From the NCBI GenBank assembly GCA_015233365.1, contig JADFXU010000002.1, forward strand, positions 62,001-126,000: DNA of 64,000 nucleotides, written 5' to 3'. The DNA is from Nitrospirota bacterium. GTDB lineage: Bacteria > Nitrospirota > Thermodesulfovibrionia > Thermodesulfovibrionales > Dissulfurispiraceae. Positions 52,617 through 62,218 of the stretch are shown one piece after another (the first letter of the stretch is position 1; each line of letters begins with the position of its first letter). The notes under the pieces are model-generated. The model worked only from the letters and a program-made list of their open reading frames with translations. It had not been told where the DNA came from and ran no database searches. A program made the translations under genes and the position numbers.

Positions 52617-53183
52617 ATGCACGAGAAAGATACTCTTATTAATATTATTAAGGAGCGATCTTTTCAGTACAGCAGCGAGCCTGTATTCAAGCTCACTTCC
52701 GGTGCCGTAAGCAGTTTTTATTTCAACATGAAAAAAACTACGCAGTCCCCGGATGGCATGTACCTGGTGGGGAAACTGGTATTCGAAAAAATCAAGGAAC
52801 TCGGGCTGGCCCCTAATGCCATAGGCGGGCTCACAATGGGAGCCGACCCGATAGCGTATGCGGTTGCCATGCACTCATATTACTGTAAGGAGCCTATTCA
52901 GGCATTTGTTATCCGCAAAGAGCCGAAGGAGCATGGCTTAAGGCTGCCGATCGAAGGCAATGTTAAGGCTGGTGACCATGTTATAATTATAGATGATGTG
53001 GTAACCACCGGCGGTTCTACAATAAAGGCTGTAAATGTTGCCAAAGAATATGGCCTGATTATTGATGCGGTTATCGTGCTTGTTGACCGGTGCGAACAGA
53101 ACGGCAGGCAAAACATCGAGGCTTTAGGTTATCCGGTATACGACATTCTTACTGTTAACGACTTTATTGCTGGAAAGAATTAA
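52617..53183 (+). CDS. pyrE: orotate phosphoribosyltransferase
   Basis: Forms orotidine 5'-phosphate from orotate and PRPP. PRPP-binding motif VIIIDDVVTTGGSTIKAV, and the KLTSGAVSSFYFNMKKTTQ segment typical of the substrate loop. 188 residues. No other pyrimidine gene is adjacent. The preceding 45 bases include TTTTGTTACATT, but no 11-bp repeat series, so no Pho box is claimed. Confidence 0.92.
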   Translation: MHEKDTLINIIKERSFQYSSEPVFKLTSGAVSSFYFNMKKTTQSPDGMYLVGKLVFEKIKELGLAPNAIGGLTMGADPIAYAVAMHSYYCKEPIQAFVIRKEPKEHGLRLPIEGNVKAGDHVIIIDDVVTTGGSTIKAVNVAKEYGLIIDAVIVLVDRCEQNGRQNIEALGYPVYDILTVNDFIAGKN

Positions 53184-53328
53184 AAAGCAAAGTATACAAT
53201 TGATATAGGAAACTATGAATTGCAGTGTCAATATTGCCGGAAAACGGAAGGAGGTGAAATACGGCAGGGAAGTGCTTAAGGCCGCAGCAGAGCAGAAAAA
53301 AATAAAAATTCATAAGAATGGAGGAAGC

Positions 53329-54456
53329 ATGAGGCAGAAACTCGCTTTTTTAGCAATAGGGCTGATTATTGCAGCAGGGCTTACAGTATTCGTCAGTGCT
53401 CCTAAAAACAGCATTGCGGCTACTGATATGACAGGCGAATCCTGTTATACCATACCCGGGGCTACCATCGATGTCAAAGTTATCACTCCTGAAAAGAATG
53501 TGACTTTCAATGGTATTGCGTATATCGCGGGGCATGGCGGGCATATAGCGATCATCGACATGCGGACAATGAAGTCGCCGATGGACATCGAAAAAGACAG
53601 GATCGTCCTTACCGAGGCCGGCTCGGAGATGGAAGGGAAGATTGCCGGGATGAGCTTTGAGGAGGTCAAGAAATCGGGCGGTACGCACGGTCAGGCGCTT
53701 ATCGGTGAGAAGGGCCAGAAAGTAATGATTGCAGGCACATTGTCCGGTGATGTGTATAAGATCAATTTGACCACAGGGAAAAAAGAAGGACCTTTCAAAG
53801 TGGGAGAGAAGTTTTGCGGCGCTATAGTCGGGCCTGACGGCAAAATCTATTTTGAAGACATGGCAGACGGCAATGTGTATGTCTGGGATGCTCAAAAGCT
53901 GAAGACAGCTGACAAAATGCCGGTAGGCAAGGCAGTATGCGGGATTCAGTGGACGAAGAACGCTAAAAAGGCATACATAACCGACATGCCGACCGGCATA
54001 GTTTATGTATACAACTGGAAGACAAAGAAGAAGATAAAAGAGATTAAGAGTCCTGAGATGACCTTTATTCACCAGGCGCGCATGACACCTGACGGGAAAT
54101 ATCTGTGGGTGAGCGCACCCAATGAGTATGATCCGGGCCTGAAGCCGGGAACGCACAAGAGCCAGGTCATTATCATCAATACAAAAACCGACAAGATAAT
54201 AAAGAGAATCATCCTGCCTGACAATATCAGGCCCCACGACTTTGCATTTACCGCAGACGGCAAATATGCGTTCATCAGCTCCAGGACATATGCTGATGAC
54301 AGCACGCTGGATGTGATGGATTTGAGAAATGGCAATATTGTGCGCAGGGTGTCGGCATGCGCCTCCTGTCACAAGGCCCTGGGAATAGAGGTCAAAGTGG
54401 ACAAGGGCTCGCCGCTTCTTTGCGGAGTGGAGATCGACTGGAACCCCGGCAAATAA
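53329..54456 (+). CDS. secreted beta-propeller protein with C-terminal CxxCH heme site
   Basis: ATG 53329 (MRQKLAFL) follows GGAGG; the longer frame from 53215 is not supported. A signal peptide of about 30 residues is followed by about six to seven YVTN-like blades (KVMIAGTLSGDVYKINLTTGKK, KKAYITDMPTGIVYVYNW, GKYAFISSRTYADDSTLDVMDLRNGN). Near the C-terminus SACASCHKALG gives one c-type heme site (C-x2-C-H), so this is probably a periplasmic cytochrome-like propeller of 375 residues. A strong terminator follows. It may work with the ABC exporter genes just downstream. Confidence 0.82.
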   Translation: MRQKLAFLAIGLIIAAGLTVFVSAPKNSIAATDMTGESCYTIPGATIDVKVITPEKNVTFNGIAYIAGHGGHIAIIDMRTMKSPMDIEKDRIVLTEAGSEMEGKIAGMSFEEVKKSGGTHGQALIGEKGQKVMIAGTLSGDVYKINLTTGKKEGPFKVGEKFCGAIVGPDGKIYFEDMADGNVYVWDAQKLKTADKMPVGKAVCGIQWTKNAKKAYITDMPTGIVYVYNWKTKKKIKEIKSPEMTFIHQARMTPDGKYLWVSAPNEYDPGLKPGTHKSQVIIINTKTDKIIKRIILPDNIRPHDFAFTADGKYAFISSRTYADDSTLDVMDLRNGNIVRRVSACASCHKALGIEVKVDKGSPLLCGVEIDWNPGK

Positions 54457-54486
54457 CTTTCAGCAACGATTGGACAATTACTGAAG

Positions 54487-54516
54487 AAGAGGGGCATAAT
54501 ATTATGCCCCTCTTTT
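54487..54516 (+). terminator. rho-independent terminator after beta-propeller gene
   Basis: AAGAGGGGCATAAT and its exact reverse complement are adjacent (14-bp palindrome, effective loop about 4 bases) followed by TCTTTTG. It lies 30 bases after the stop codon, separating the propeller gene from the following permease operon. Confidence 0.85.
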
Positions 54517-54549
54517 GTTAGAACGCATGTGAGGCGGCGACGAACCTTT

Positions 54550-55758
54550 ATGAAGACGGGACTCACTTTAGTATCGATTGCGGTCAAGAATCTAAGCAGA
54601 AAAATCATCAGGACCACGCTGCTCCTCCTGGCTGTCACAGTGGTCACTGGGACCATATTCGCTGCAACGCTTTTCATATCCAGCATGCAGAATGCGCTTA
54701 AGATCGGTACGTACCGGCTCGGCGCGGACGTTCTTGTCGTCCCTGAGAAGAATTTAGCTGAGGCCCGTTCGGCGCTGCTTGCGGGTGAACCGGCCAGTTT
54801 TTATATGGACAAGTCAGTGCTTGAGAAAGTGAGGCAGGTTGAAGGCGTGAAGGAGGCGACACCTCAACTGTTTATTAAACCAGCCTCTTTTGTCTGCTGT
54901 TACAACGTTGATGTTTTCCTGGTCGCATTCGATCCGGCTACCGACTTTACGATTTCTCCATGGCTTGAAAAAAATATTAAAAAACCTTTGACCGGCAATG
55001 AGGTTATAGCCGGCAGGAGCGTACCTGTGATAGCCGGTGATACTATCCCCTTTTTCGGCACCCCCTTCACCGTTGCAGGGACTCTCGAACCAACGGGCAT
55101 GAAATTTTTTGACCGGACGGTATTCATGACAATGGACGCCGCCTATGCAATGGCTGCAAATTCAAAGACCAGAGCGGTGCAGCCTATAAGCATAGACAGG
55201 GACAAGATATCGGCAGTGCTCGCCAAGGTGCAAAGTGACTATACTCCGGACAGGGTGGCGATCAGGATAGATCACGACATTGACGGTGTCAAGGCCATTG
55301 CCTCTGATGAGGTAATGAACACTGTCAGGAAGCAACTGAGCGGCCTTATTAGCGGAATACTTATTATAAGCGCTATTGTCTGGGTGCTGGCGCTTCTTAT
55401 GATGGGGTTTGCATTTTATATGATAGTAAACGAGCGTCAGCGTGAAATAGGTCTGTTGAGAGCAATGGGAGCGAAGAAGAGGCATGTTTTCAGGCTTATA
55501 ATTACAGAGGCTGTCATTATATCCACAATGGGCGGCGTTTGCGGGTTGATCGGCGGCGCTGCAATCCTTCTGACTTTCAAGCCTCTTATACTGCATAGTC
55601 TCAAATTGCCGTATCTCCTGCCCTCTCCGGAAGTGCTGACGGAACTGGTATTGGGTACCCTGCTGTTTTCCATGCTGATCGGTCTCCTGGGGTCCCTGCT
55701 GCCTGCGATTTCAGCAGGCAGGATGGAACCATATGAGGCTATACGTAAAGGAGAATGA
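54550..55758 (+). CDS. ABC transporter permease, MacB/FtsX type
   Basis: ATG 54550 (MKTGLTLVSIAVKNL); a GTG at 54529 would add seven arginine-rich residues and cannot be excluded. Topology: N-terminal span about residues 18-40, periplasmic domain about 40-275, then three spans. Coupling loop NERQREIGLLRAMGAKKRHVFRLI and the closing PYEAIRKGE are typical of lipoprotein or substrate exporters of the MacB/LolC group. Forms the exporter with the ATPase at 56932. Substrate unknown. Confidence 0.88.
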   Translation: MKTGLTLVSIAVKNLSRKIIRTTLLLLAVTVVTGTIFAATLFISSMQNALKIGTYRLGADVLVVPEKNLAEARSALLAGEPASFYMDKSVLEKVRQVEGVKEATPQLFIKPASFVCCYNVDVFLVAFDPATDFTISPWLEKNIKKPLTGNEVIAGRSVPVIAGDTIPFFGTPFTVAGTLEPTGMKFFDRTVFMTMDAAYAMAANSKTRAVQPISIDRDKISAVLAKVQSDYTPDRVAIRIDHDIDGVKAIASDEVMNTVRKQLSGLISGILIISAIVWVLALLMMGFAFYMIVNERQREIGLLRAMGAKKRHVFRLIITEAVIISTMGGVCGLIGGAAILLTFKPLILHSLKLPYLLPSPEVLTELVLGTLLFSMLIGLLGSLLPAISAGRMEPYEAIRKGE

Positions 55759-55759
55759 C

Positions 55760-55873
55760 ATGAATATAACTGGAAAAGGTAAAGAGCTGCCTTCAGCAGC
55801 GCCTCTGAGGCAAAGAAATGGGGGGTTCCGCATGATTTCAATGCCGCCTTCGGACTGGCGAAATGAAAAATAA
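55760..55873 (+). CDS. possible small ORF, 37 aa
   Basis: ATG 55760 lies just after the permease stop, with AAAGGAG about 6 bases upstream, and the frame ends inside the next gene start (55863). The peptide has no recognised motif. It may be a translational coupling leader rather than a protein. Confidence 0.3.
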   Translation: MNITGKGKELPSAAPLRQRNGGFRMISMPPSDWRNEK

Positions 55874-56276
55874 AGTGATTGGCGGGAGTATTGTTTTTTA
55901 TTGGTTTGTGGTTGCGTGCCTTGTCCTTTCATCTGGTTGTGCGGGAAATGTCATGAAAACCACTGAGAAGGGATTATTCCATGTAGGACTGGGCTCAAAA
56001 GGGCAACTCCTCAAGGAAGGCAGAAATGAAGTGGAGATTCATATCACAGATGAAAAAAATATGGATGTGGAAGGTGCAAAAATCGAGATCACACCATTTA
56101 TGCCGGAACATGGCCACGGGAGCAGATGGCCGCCTACGGTGACTGAAAAAGGAAAAGGTTTGTACCGGGCCGTTATTCCTCTGACGATGAGCGGTCATTG
56201 GGAACTCAAGATCAGGATACACAAGGGACAGATCGAAGACGGCACCGTATTTGATTATCCCAATGTTACCGGGTAG
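55863..56276 (+). CDS. lipoprotein with FixH/YtkA-like domain, 137 aa
   Basis: Signal peptide ends in LVLSSGC (lipobox), cysteine at about residue 26. The mature part is beta-rich: EGRNEVEIHITDEKNMDVEGAKIEITPFMPEHGHGS and VTEKGKGLYRAVIPLTMSGHWELKI, a pattern seen in FixH and YtkA-like families. A histidine-rich loop (PEHGHGSRW) suggests copper or other metal binding; this is inference. Part of the exporter operon. Confidence 0.7.
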   Translation: MKNKVIGGSIVFYWFVVACLVLSSGCAGNVMKTTEKGLFHVGLGSKGQLLKEGRNEVEIHITDEKNMDVEGAKIEITPFMPEHGHGSRWPPTVTEKGKGLYRAVIPLTMSGHWELKIRIHKGQIEDGTVFDYPNVTG

Positions 56277-56287
56277 GAGGCAAACTG

Positions 56288-56932
56288 TTGAAAGCTGAAT
56301 TTTTGTCCATTTTTTTAATCGTTCTTGTCCTGGGAACGGCATTGTCCTGTTCCTGCAAAAAAGAAGAATCCCCGGCTGAGAAAAGGGGGGAGGCATATAA
56401 TCCTTACGCGGTCGACACAATTCTTTTCGAGGCGAAGAAAAAAGTGGAAGAACGGCCCGAAGACTCTGACGCCTGGTTCCGTCTCGCAGATTTATATGAG
56501 CGTAACGGCCAGTATACCGAAGCGATTGACGCCTACAAGAAAGTGTCCGGGCTGAAACCTGAGCAGGGGTATGTATATTTAAAAATAGGGACGTTATATG
56601 ACAGGCTCGGGCAACCGGGCGAAGCAGTTGAGATGCTGAAAAAAGCGGTCCATCATATGCCCGGGTATGCTGTGGCATACAATAACCTCGGCATAGCGTA
56701 CGGTAAACTGGGAAAGAACAGCGAGGAGATATCTGCACTCAAAAAGGCCATACAGTTGCGTCCGAGCTATGTTACGGCGCGATATAATCTTGGAATTACT
56801 TATCTGAGAGTGAAAGACAGGAAGGCGGCGCTGCAGCAATACCAGGCCTTGAAGAATATTGCCACGGGAGCAGCCGAAGATCTCAGGAAAGAGATCGAGG
56901 GCAGTTCCTCAAAGGCGGCTGGAACAAAATAA
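56288..56932 (+). CDS. TPR-repeat lipoprotein
   Basis: TTG start at 56288 after GGAGG. Signal peptide with lipobox (TALSCSC), then about four tetratricopeptide repeats (e.g. SDAWFRLADLYERNGQYTEA, AVAYNNLGIAYGKLGKNSEE). 214 residues, likely a periplasmic scaffold for the exporter complex or for assembly of exported proteins. The stop overlaps the ATPase start. Confidence 0.83.
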   Translation: MKAEFLSIFLIVLVLGTALSCSCKKEESPAEKRGEAYNPYAVDTILFEAKKKVEERPEDSDAWFRLADLYERNGQYTEAIDAYKKVSGLKPEQGYVYLKIGTLYDRLGQPGEAVEMLKKAVHHMPGYAVAYNNLGIAYGKLGKNSEEISALKKAIQLRPSYVTARYNLGITYLRVKDRKAALQQYQALKNIATGAAEDLRKEIEGSSSKAAGTK

Positions 56933-57597
56933 TGATAGAAATCACGGATATTACCAAGACGTATACCATTGCAGGTAAAAAGGTCGTGGCTGTGGGAAAG
57001 GCAAGCTTTACGGTGGAAAGAGGGGAGATTGTCTCGATTATAGGGCATTCCGGCAGCGGCAAAACGACGCTGCTGAGCCTGATCGGGGGATTGACGAAAC
57101 CTGATTCAGGCACTGTTGTTATCAATGGAAACAATATCTGGTCTATGAACGATGATGACCTTTCGGATTTCAGGAATAAAACTATCAGTTTTATCTACCA
57201 GTTTGCGAGTCTTGTCCCCACACTCACAGTGTTCGAAAATATTATGCTCCCGGCAACGTTCGGCGTGCATGGAGAAGACACTGCCGGCTATGCAAGGCAT
57301 CTCTGCGATGTTGTCGGCCTGAGTGATAAAATGCAGTCTTATCCCTCCCAGCTTTCCGGCGGCCAGCAAAGGAGAGTTGCTATTGCAAGGGCCTTTGTGA
57401 CTAATCCCGCTATTGTTCTTGCCGATGAACCTACCGGAGATCTCGACGAAGAGACCGAGGTGGAAATGATACGTTTCTTCAGAAAAATAAACGAGGAAAA
57501 AGGCACGGTCTTCATTATCGTGACTCATAGCACCGATCTCGCAAAGCAAACAGGCCGGCATCTGAAAATGAGCAACGGCATTGTGACTTCCGTCTGA
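56932..57597 (+). CDS. ABC transporter ATP-binding protein, LolD/MacB type
   Basis: 221 residues. Walker A GHSGSGKTTLLSLIGG, Q-loop region with VYQFASLVPTLTVFEN, signature LSGGQQRRVAIARAFV and Walker B IVLADEPTGDLDEE, H-loop in VTHSTDL. It partners the permease at 54550-55758. Unlike the first exporter at 5-9 kb, no membrane fusion protein or outer-membrane factor is adjacent. Confidence 0.93.
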   Translation: MIEITDITKTYTIAGKKVVAVGKASFTVERGEIVSIIGHSGSGKTTLLSLIGGLTKPDSGTVVINGNNIWSMNDDDLSDFRNKTISFIYQFASLVPTLTVFENIMLPATFGVHGEDTAGYARHLCDVVGLSDKMQSYPSQLSGGQQRRVAIARAFVTNPAIVLADEPTGDLDEETEVEMIRFFRKINEEKGTVFIIVTHSTDLAKQTGRHLKMSNGIVTSV

Positions 57598-57599
57598 GC

Positions 57600-59246
57600 C
57601 TATTTTTTCCCTTTGCCCAAAAATTTAAACTCGCCTACCATAGTCCTGAGTCCCTGTGATGTGCTGTTCAGGGTTTCGAATAACGACCTGAGGCGTTCAG
57701 TGGATTCGGTGGTTTTTTGGGCGATAAGAGAAATATCGCCAATATTAGTCGCAATCTCTTCAGATGTTGCCGACTGTTCTTCAACGGAAGTCGCAATTTG
57801 AGAAACCTCGTCAGTAGCACGCTGCATGGAATCCACAATTCGGTCGAGCGATGCCTTGGCCGTCTCCATGATCTTGATGCTTTCTCCCACACGATTCAAT
57901 GAATTCTCCATAGAGAGGGAGGTCTGTTCGGATTCGGTTTGGACTGAGTGTATCCTGCCTGAAATCTCAGTGGTTGCTTTCATTGTCCTTTCAGCCAGCT
58001 TTCTCACCTCATCCGCCACAACGGCGAATCCTCTGCCCTGCTCACCGGCCCTCGCGGCCTCAATGGCTGCGTTGAGCGCCAGGAGATTGGTCTGGTCTGC
58101 GATATCCTTGATAACGGAAGCGAATTCACCGATCTCTATGACACTTGAATTTAAGCGGTCGATCATTGACGCCAGTTGCTGTGTGGAGGCCCCGGCAAGG
58201 TTTATTTTCTCAACGGACTGCTCCACCACCTCTTTGCCTTTTTGTGCGACATTCATGGCTTCACGGGAAGATTCAGCCGCTTTCGAGCTGTTTCTTGCTA
58301 TTTCCGTTACTGTCTGCGTCATTTCAGCAGATGCGGTAGCGATCTGAGCTGCCTGCCGCTCTTGTTTGCCGATCCCATCGAGTGTTTCGTCTATTGCATT
58401 TTTCAGCGTCGCGGCGTTTCCTGAAAGATCGGACGAGGTATCCGCCACTGCTTTGAGCACTTTTGCCAGTTCACCGACCATAGTTATAATGGATCCGGAA
58501 AGCGAGCCGATGTCATCATTATAGAGTATATTCAGTCTCCGGCTGAGATCCTTGTGCGCCGCATGTTCTACGAATGTCCCCACACCCGCGAGCGGTTTTG
58601 CGACATACTTGCTTATGACAAAAAAGATCAGGGCTACGGTGACAAGAGAGAGCACGATGGTTATGACCGCAATCATTATCCTGGTATTGGCTATGCTTGC
58701 TTTTGTGGCTTTTATCGAGCTTGCAATGCTCACAGCCCCGAGGACATCCCCTTCTTTTGTCCCGACACTGTGGCAACCGACACAGTTTATGCCCCTATGA
58801 TCGGCGACATTGATGAAAGGGAACACGCCCCGGAGGTAAGGTTCCCCGTTAATGGATTCGATCCTGAAAACCGCTTTTTTTGTTATGAATGCCTCTTTTT
58901 CGGTTTCATCCTTTGGATAGAGTTCCGGAGCTTTTTTCCCGTACTGCTGGTCAAGGACTTCCCCCCATATCATTCGTACGGGGAGTATCTTGTTCATATC
59001 ATCGAGAAATCCCGCTTTGTTCTTTCCTATTGTGTTTCTGTTCATGAAACCGGTCATAACATCGAATACGGTTTCAGATAATACGCTAAGATCGCGCTTG
59101 CTCTGTTCGATAGAGATATCGTTGATCTTTATGCCCGCAAAAATGGTGTATACAGCGCCGGTTATCAGCATGATAACAATGATTGCCGCGAGGACCTTCC
59201 ATTTGATGGATAATTGCCTGAAACTTACCGCCGACATTGGCTCCAC
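57600..59246 (-). CDS. methyl-accepting chemotaxis protein with periplasmic c-type heme motif
   Basis: 548 residues. First span about residues 17-38, a sensor region of about 150 residues, second span about 188-210, HAMP, and a C-terminal signalling domain with [20 protein letters not shown]. The sensor contains C155-V-G-C158-H159, a covalent heme c site, in a Tll0287-like (DUF3365) context ([13 protein letters not shown]...GDVLGAVSI). It is thus likely to sense redox potential, oxygen or nitric oxide. A GTG at 59246 is the longest start; an ATG at 59237 is an alternative. Convergent with the exporter ATPase. Confidence 0.9.
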   Translation of the reverse strand: MEPMSAVSFRQLSIKWKVLAAIIVIMLITGAVYTIFAGIKINDISIEQSKRDLSVLSETVFDVMTGFMNRNTIGKNKAGFLDDMNKILPVRMIWGEVLDQQYGKKAPELYPKDETEKEAFITKKAVFRIESINGEPYLRGVFPFINVADHRGINCVGCHSVGTKEGDVLGAVSIASSIKATKASIANTRIMIAVITIVLSLVTVALIFFVISKYVAKPLAGVGTFVEHAAHKDLSRRLNILYNDDIGSLSGSIITMVGELAKVLKAVADTSSDLSGNAATLKNAIDETLDGIGKQERQAAQIATASAEMTQTVTEIARNSSKAAESSREAMNVAQKGKEVVEQSVEKINLAGASTQQLASMIDRLNSSVIEIGEFASVIKDIADQTNLLALNAAIEAARAGEQGRGFAVVADEVRKLAERTMKATTEISGRIHSVQTESEQTSLSMENSLNRVGESIKIMETAKASLDRIVDSMQRATDEVSQIATSVEEQSATSEEIATNIGDISLIAQKTTESTERLRSLFETLNSTSQGLRTMVGEFKFLGKGKK

Positions 59247-59346
59247 TGTGCAAAAGCGTTTTATTTGATAGTGCAGTTAATTTAATAATATCGCTTCCGT
59301 CATTGTCAATATTTATTTTGCAGGCGTTCCCCGCTGTTTGCGCCAT

Positions 59347-59367
59347 CAGTATGTTTTTCTTTTCCAC
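59347..59367 (-). pseudogene. seven-codon stub of a response regulator
   Basis: Immediately after the stop of the sensor kinase, GTG plus six codons give MEKKNIL, identical (except the first base of the start codon) to the first codons of the response regulator at 62216. After that the sequence diverges at once. This marks a deletion of a duplicated response-regulator gene in the first module. Confidence 0.55.
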
Positions 59368-59369
59368 AG

Positions 59370-61568
59370 TTAGTCTCTCTTTGTCTTAAAAGTGACGATT
59401 GCTTCCGTTCCTTCATCAGATTTAATCTGGAAGGTGCCCCTGAGCTGTCCTGTTAAAACTGTGACAAGCCGGAGGCCCAGGGTGCTTGTCTCTTTATAAT
59501 CAAAACCCTCAGGCAGGCCCGCACCGTTGTCTTTGATTGACAGCGTGTAGGTGTCCTCAGCCTTTGTAAAATGCACGCTTAATACCCCGCTCCTGTTGTC
59601 GGGAAAAGCGTATTTCAGGGCATTTGTGAGGAGTTCGTTGATTATCAGGCCGCACGGTACTGCTGCTTCCAGATCGAGTTCAATGTCCTCAACGTTGATT
59701 TCCATAGTGATTGCGCCGGTATCTATCCGGTACAGGCTGATTATCTCTGAAATTATTGATTTGATGTAGTCTTCAAAATTAACGGATGACAAGTCCTTTG
59801 TCTGGTAGAGCTTTTCATGAACAAGGGCCATGGACCTGACCCTCTGCTGGCTTTCTTCAAAGAGGGACCTGACAGTGGCGTTTTCCATCTTTTTTGACTG
59901 TAGATAAAGGAGGCTTGACACGACCGCCATGTTGTTCTTTACCCGGTGATGGATTTCCCTCAGAAGCGCCTCTTTTTCTTTCAGAGACTGCTCTATCTCC
60001 TGTTCGCCCTTCTTGCGCTCGGTGATCTCGGCTGTTAATGCAGTATTGGCTGCGTTCAATGCGGCCGTACGTTCCTCTACCCGGTGCTCCAATTCGTCAT
60101 GCGCTTTCTTTAGCGCTTCCTCAACCTGCTTGCGCCCCGTAATATCCCGGTGGCTGGCGCGCCGGCCCCTGTAATTTCCTTCTCTATCATAGACCGGCAG
60201 GCAACTGTGGGCGATCCAGCGGACCTGACCGCTTTTGGTCACGATGCGGAGTTCCAAATCTTCGCAAATGCCTTTATTACTTATGTCATGGGTATGTTCC
60301 GCCCATATGGTCCGGTCATCAGGATGTATCATCCTTTCCAGAAGCTCAGGCGATGCATAGAACTCTTCTTCCCTATAGCCGCAGAACTTTTCGCAGTTTT
60401 CAGAAACGTAGATTATTTTGTTATCAGGGGCCCTCCAAAAAACAAAATCCGTCGCAAACTGTATTACGGTTCTGTATAGCTCCTCACTCCGTTCCAGTTC
60501 CGACCTCTTGTCAATCTCGGTCACCATCTTGTTAAATGCCAGGGAAAGCGTCCCGATCTCATCTTTTGCCTTTATGTCCAGGAATCTGTCGCCCCCTGTT
60601 TTTTGCGGGAGATCCTCAACGTGGCGGGTGAAGAGTTCAAGAGGTTTTGTCAAATATCTTATGATGAGAGAAATAATAAAAAATACCGCAATGATTCCTG
60701 TAATAGTGGCCGCTAAAAAATACTGTTCCGCTACCCGGATGGGACGGTATGCTTCAACTGACGGATCGTTTGCAAGCAGTATCCAGTTTTTTGCCTTCAT
60801 CCGCTTAGAGGAAGAAACCATTTCTATCCCGTAGGACGTTATCGTATCGCCGGTGCCCTCAAATCCCTCTATGGCCTTATCATAAAGCCTGTTCAAGCCG
60901 GGAGCTTGTTTTGTCAGTATCTTTTTCCTGTCAGGATGCATAATCATGTTTCTGTCCGCGGCAGTCAGGTAAAAATAACCCGTCTTCCCTATTTTTACAG
61001 TGCTTATGCTCCCCAGGAAGTTATCTCTCATAAGGTCGATGCTGCCGGTCAATATGCCTTTTATTTTGCCTCTGCCGTCAAAAAGCGGCACTGTGAGCAT
61101 GATGACCGGATGTTTATGCGGCTGCGAGGACACATACGGATCAGAGATACAGGGCTTTTTTGTTTTAAGGGTATTTATTATGTACTCGCGGAAAGAAAGG
61201 TCAAATCCCCTTCTGCCGGGAGTGTATGGTGATTCAACGAATATTTTGCCCGAGGGCGTAAATAAAAAAAGATGATTGTCGAACATTGTGTGCAAACTCG
61301 GCCTGTTGTCAAGAAATGCCTGTGCTTTTTCAGTATGTTGCATTATGTCCGGAGGAGCAGTTTTTGCAACCGCGATAAGATGTTGCTGAGCGGTCAAAAG
61401 TTTACTGTCAATTTCATCTGCAAGAATGGAGATCATGCGGAATTGCTGCTGAGCGATAGTTTCTCTGATGGATTTTTTGTAGTGTGAAAAGGCGAGGAAC
61501 GCAGTCAGTGCGAGCATAGTAATAACAAAGATCGAGACGATTAGTGTGAATTTGGCTTTTAATTTCAT
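59370..61568 (-). CDS. hybrid-type sensor histidine kinase, Cache-HAMP-PAS-HisKA_2
   Basis: 732-residue membrane kinase. N-terminal span (about 8-30), periplasmic dCache-like domain (KPCISDPYVSSQPHKHPVIMLTVPLFDGRGKIKGILTG), second span near 285-305, HAMP, PAS with PAC (LELRIVTKSGQVRWIAHSCLP), coiled coil, and a C-terminal HWE/HisKA_2 kinase core. Phosphoacceptor H541 region is LREIHHRVKNN; N box is INELLTNALKYAF. The last 200 residues are nearly identical at DNA level to the kinase at 62219, which shows a recent duplication. Confidence 0.93.
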   Translation of the reverse strand: MKLKAKFTLIVSIFVITMLALTAFLAFSHYKKSIRETIAQQQFRMISILADEIDSKLLTAQQHLIAVAKTAPPDIMQHTEKAQAFLDNRPSLHTMFDNHLFLFTPSGKIFVESPYTPGRRGFDLSFREYIINTLKTKKPCISDPYVSSQPHKHPVIMLTVPLFDGRGKIKGILTGSIDLMRDNFLGSISTVKIGKTGYFYLTAADRNMIMHPDRKKILTKQAPGLNRLYDKAIEGFEGTGDTITSYGIEMVSSSKRMKAKNWILLANDPSVEAYRPIRVAEQYFLAATITGIIAVFFIISLIIRYLTKPLELFTRHVEDLPQKTGGDRFLDIKAKDEIGTLSLAFNKMVTEIDKRSELERSEELYRTVIQFATDFVFWRAPDNKIIYVSENCEKFCGYREEEFYASPELLERMIHPDDRTIWAEHTHDISNKGICEDLELRIVTKSGQVRWIAHSCLPVYDREGNYRGRRASHRDITGRKQVEEALKKAHDELEHRVEERTAALNAANTALTAEITERKKGEQEIEQSLKEKEALLREIHHRVKNNMAVVSSLLYLQSKKMENATVRSLFEESQQRVRSMALVHEKLYQTKDLSSVNFEDYIKSIISEIISLYRIDTGAITMEINVEDIELDLEAAVPCGLIINELLTNALKYAFPDNRSGVLSVHFTKAEDTYTLSIKDNGAGLPEGFDYKETSTLGLRLVTVLTGQLRGTFQIKSDEGTEAIVTFKTKRD

Positions 61569-61591
61569 AACGGTCCCATACTATTTATCTC

Positions 61592-62216
61592 TCATTTGTC
61601 TTTTTTCCCCCATATTTTGTCATAATATTCAGGATACAGTTTTTTCCCGCATTCGGGACAGATTGCATGGCTGAACAGGGCCTCGGAATGTTCGCTGATA
61701 TAAACCTCGACCTGCTCCCAATACCCTTTGTCATTTCGTATCTTTTTGCAGGAGGCGCATATCGGCAGCATTCCGCTCAACAGTTTGACCTTTTCAAGGG
61801 CGTTCCGAAGTTCCTGTGTCAGCTGTGCCTTTTCCTTGTCTGATTTGGATTTATACAAGGACACTTCCACGGCTATCTGGAGTTCTTTGACGTTGACCGG
61901 CTTCAGCAAATATCCATAGGGCTCTGTCAGCTTCGCCCTCTCAATTGTGCTCTCCTCTGAGTGTGCCGTCATATATATTACCGGGATGTCATACTGCTTG
62001 TTTATGCGGTCAGCCGTCTCTATCCCGTCCATCTCTCCCTGAAGCTTTATGTCCATCAGCACCAGATCAGGTCGGACTGTCTCTATGCCTCCAAGCGCTT
62101 CCTCCCCTGAGGCATATATTCCGGCAACACTGTGTCCAATGTGCTCAAGGTCGTGCTTTAACTGTAAGGCGAGCACTCCTTCGTCTTCAACTATACAGTA
62201 TGTTTTTCTTTTCCAT
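61592..62216 (-). CDS. response regulator, REC domain plus zinc-ribbon-like tail, frameshifted near 5' end
   Basis: From ATG 62216 the frame reads MEKKNIL, then an extra T near 62195 shifts it; restoring the frame gives IVEDEGVLALQL, the acidic strand-1 motif of receiver domains. As sequenced, translation would end after a few codons unless initiated at GTG 62176, which would lose the first acidic pair. The remainder is intact: phospho-aspartate in LVLMDIKLQG, then YMTAHSEES and LLKPVN, and a C-terminal CASC...CPECGKKLYP zinc-binding-type motif. Partner of the kinase at 62219 (start three bases after its stop). Either a true pseudogene, a programmed shift or a sequencing error. Confidence 0.75.
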
Positions 62217-62218
62217 CG

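Noticed and set aside
53350-54372. 340-residue minus-strand frame
   Set aside because: Antisense to the beta-propeller gene with signal peptide and heme motif.
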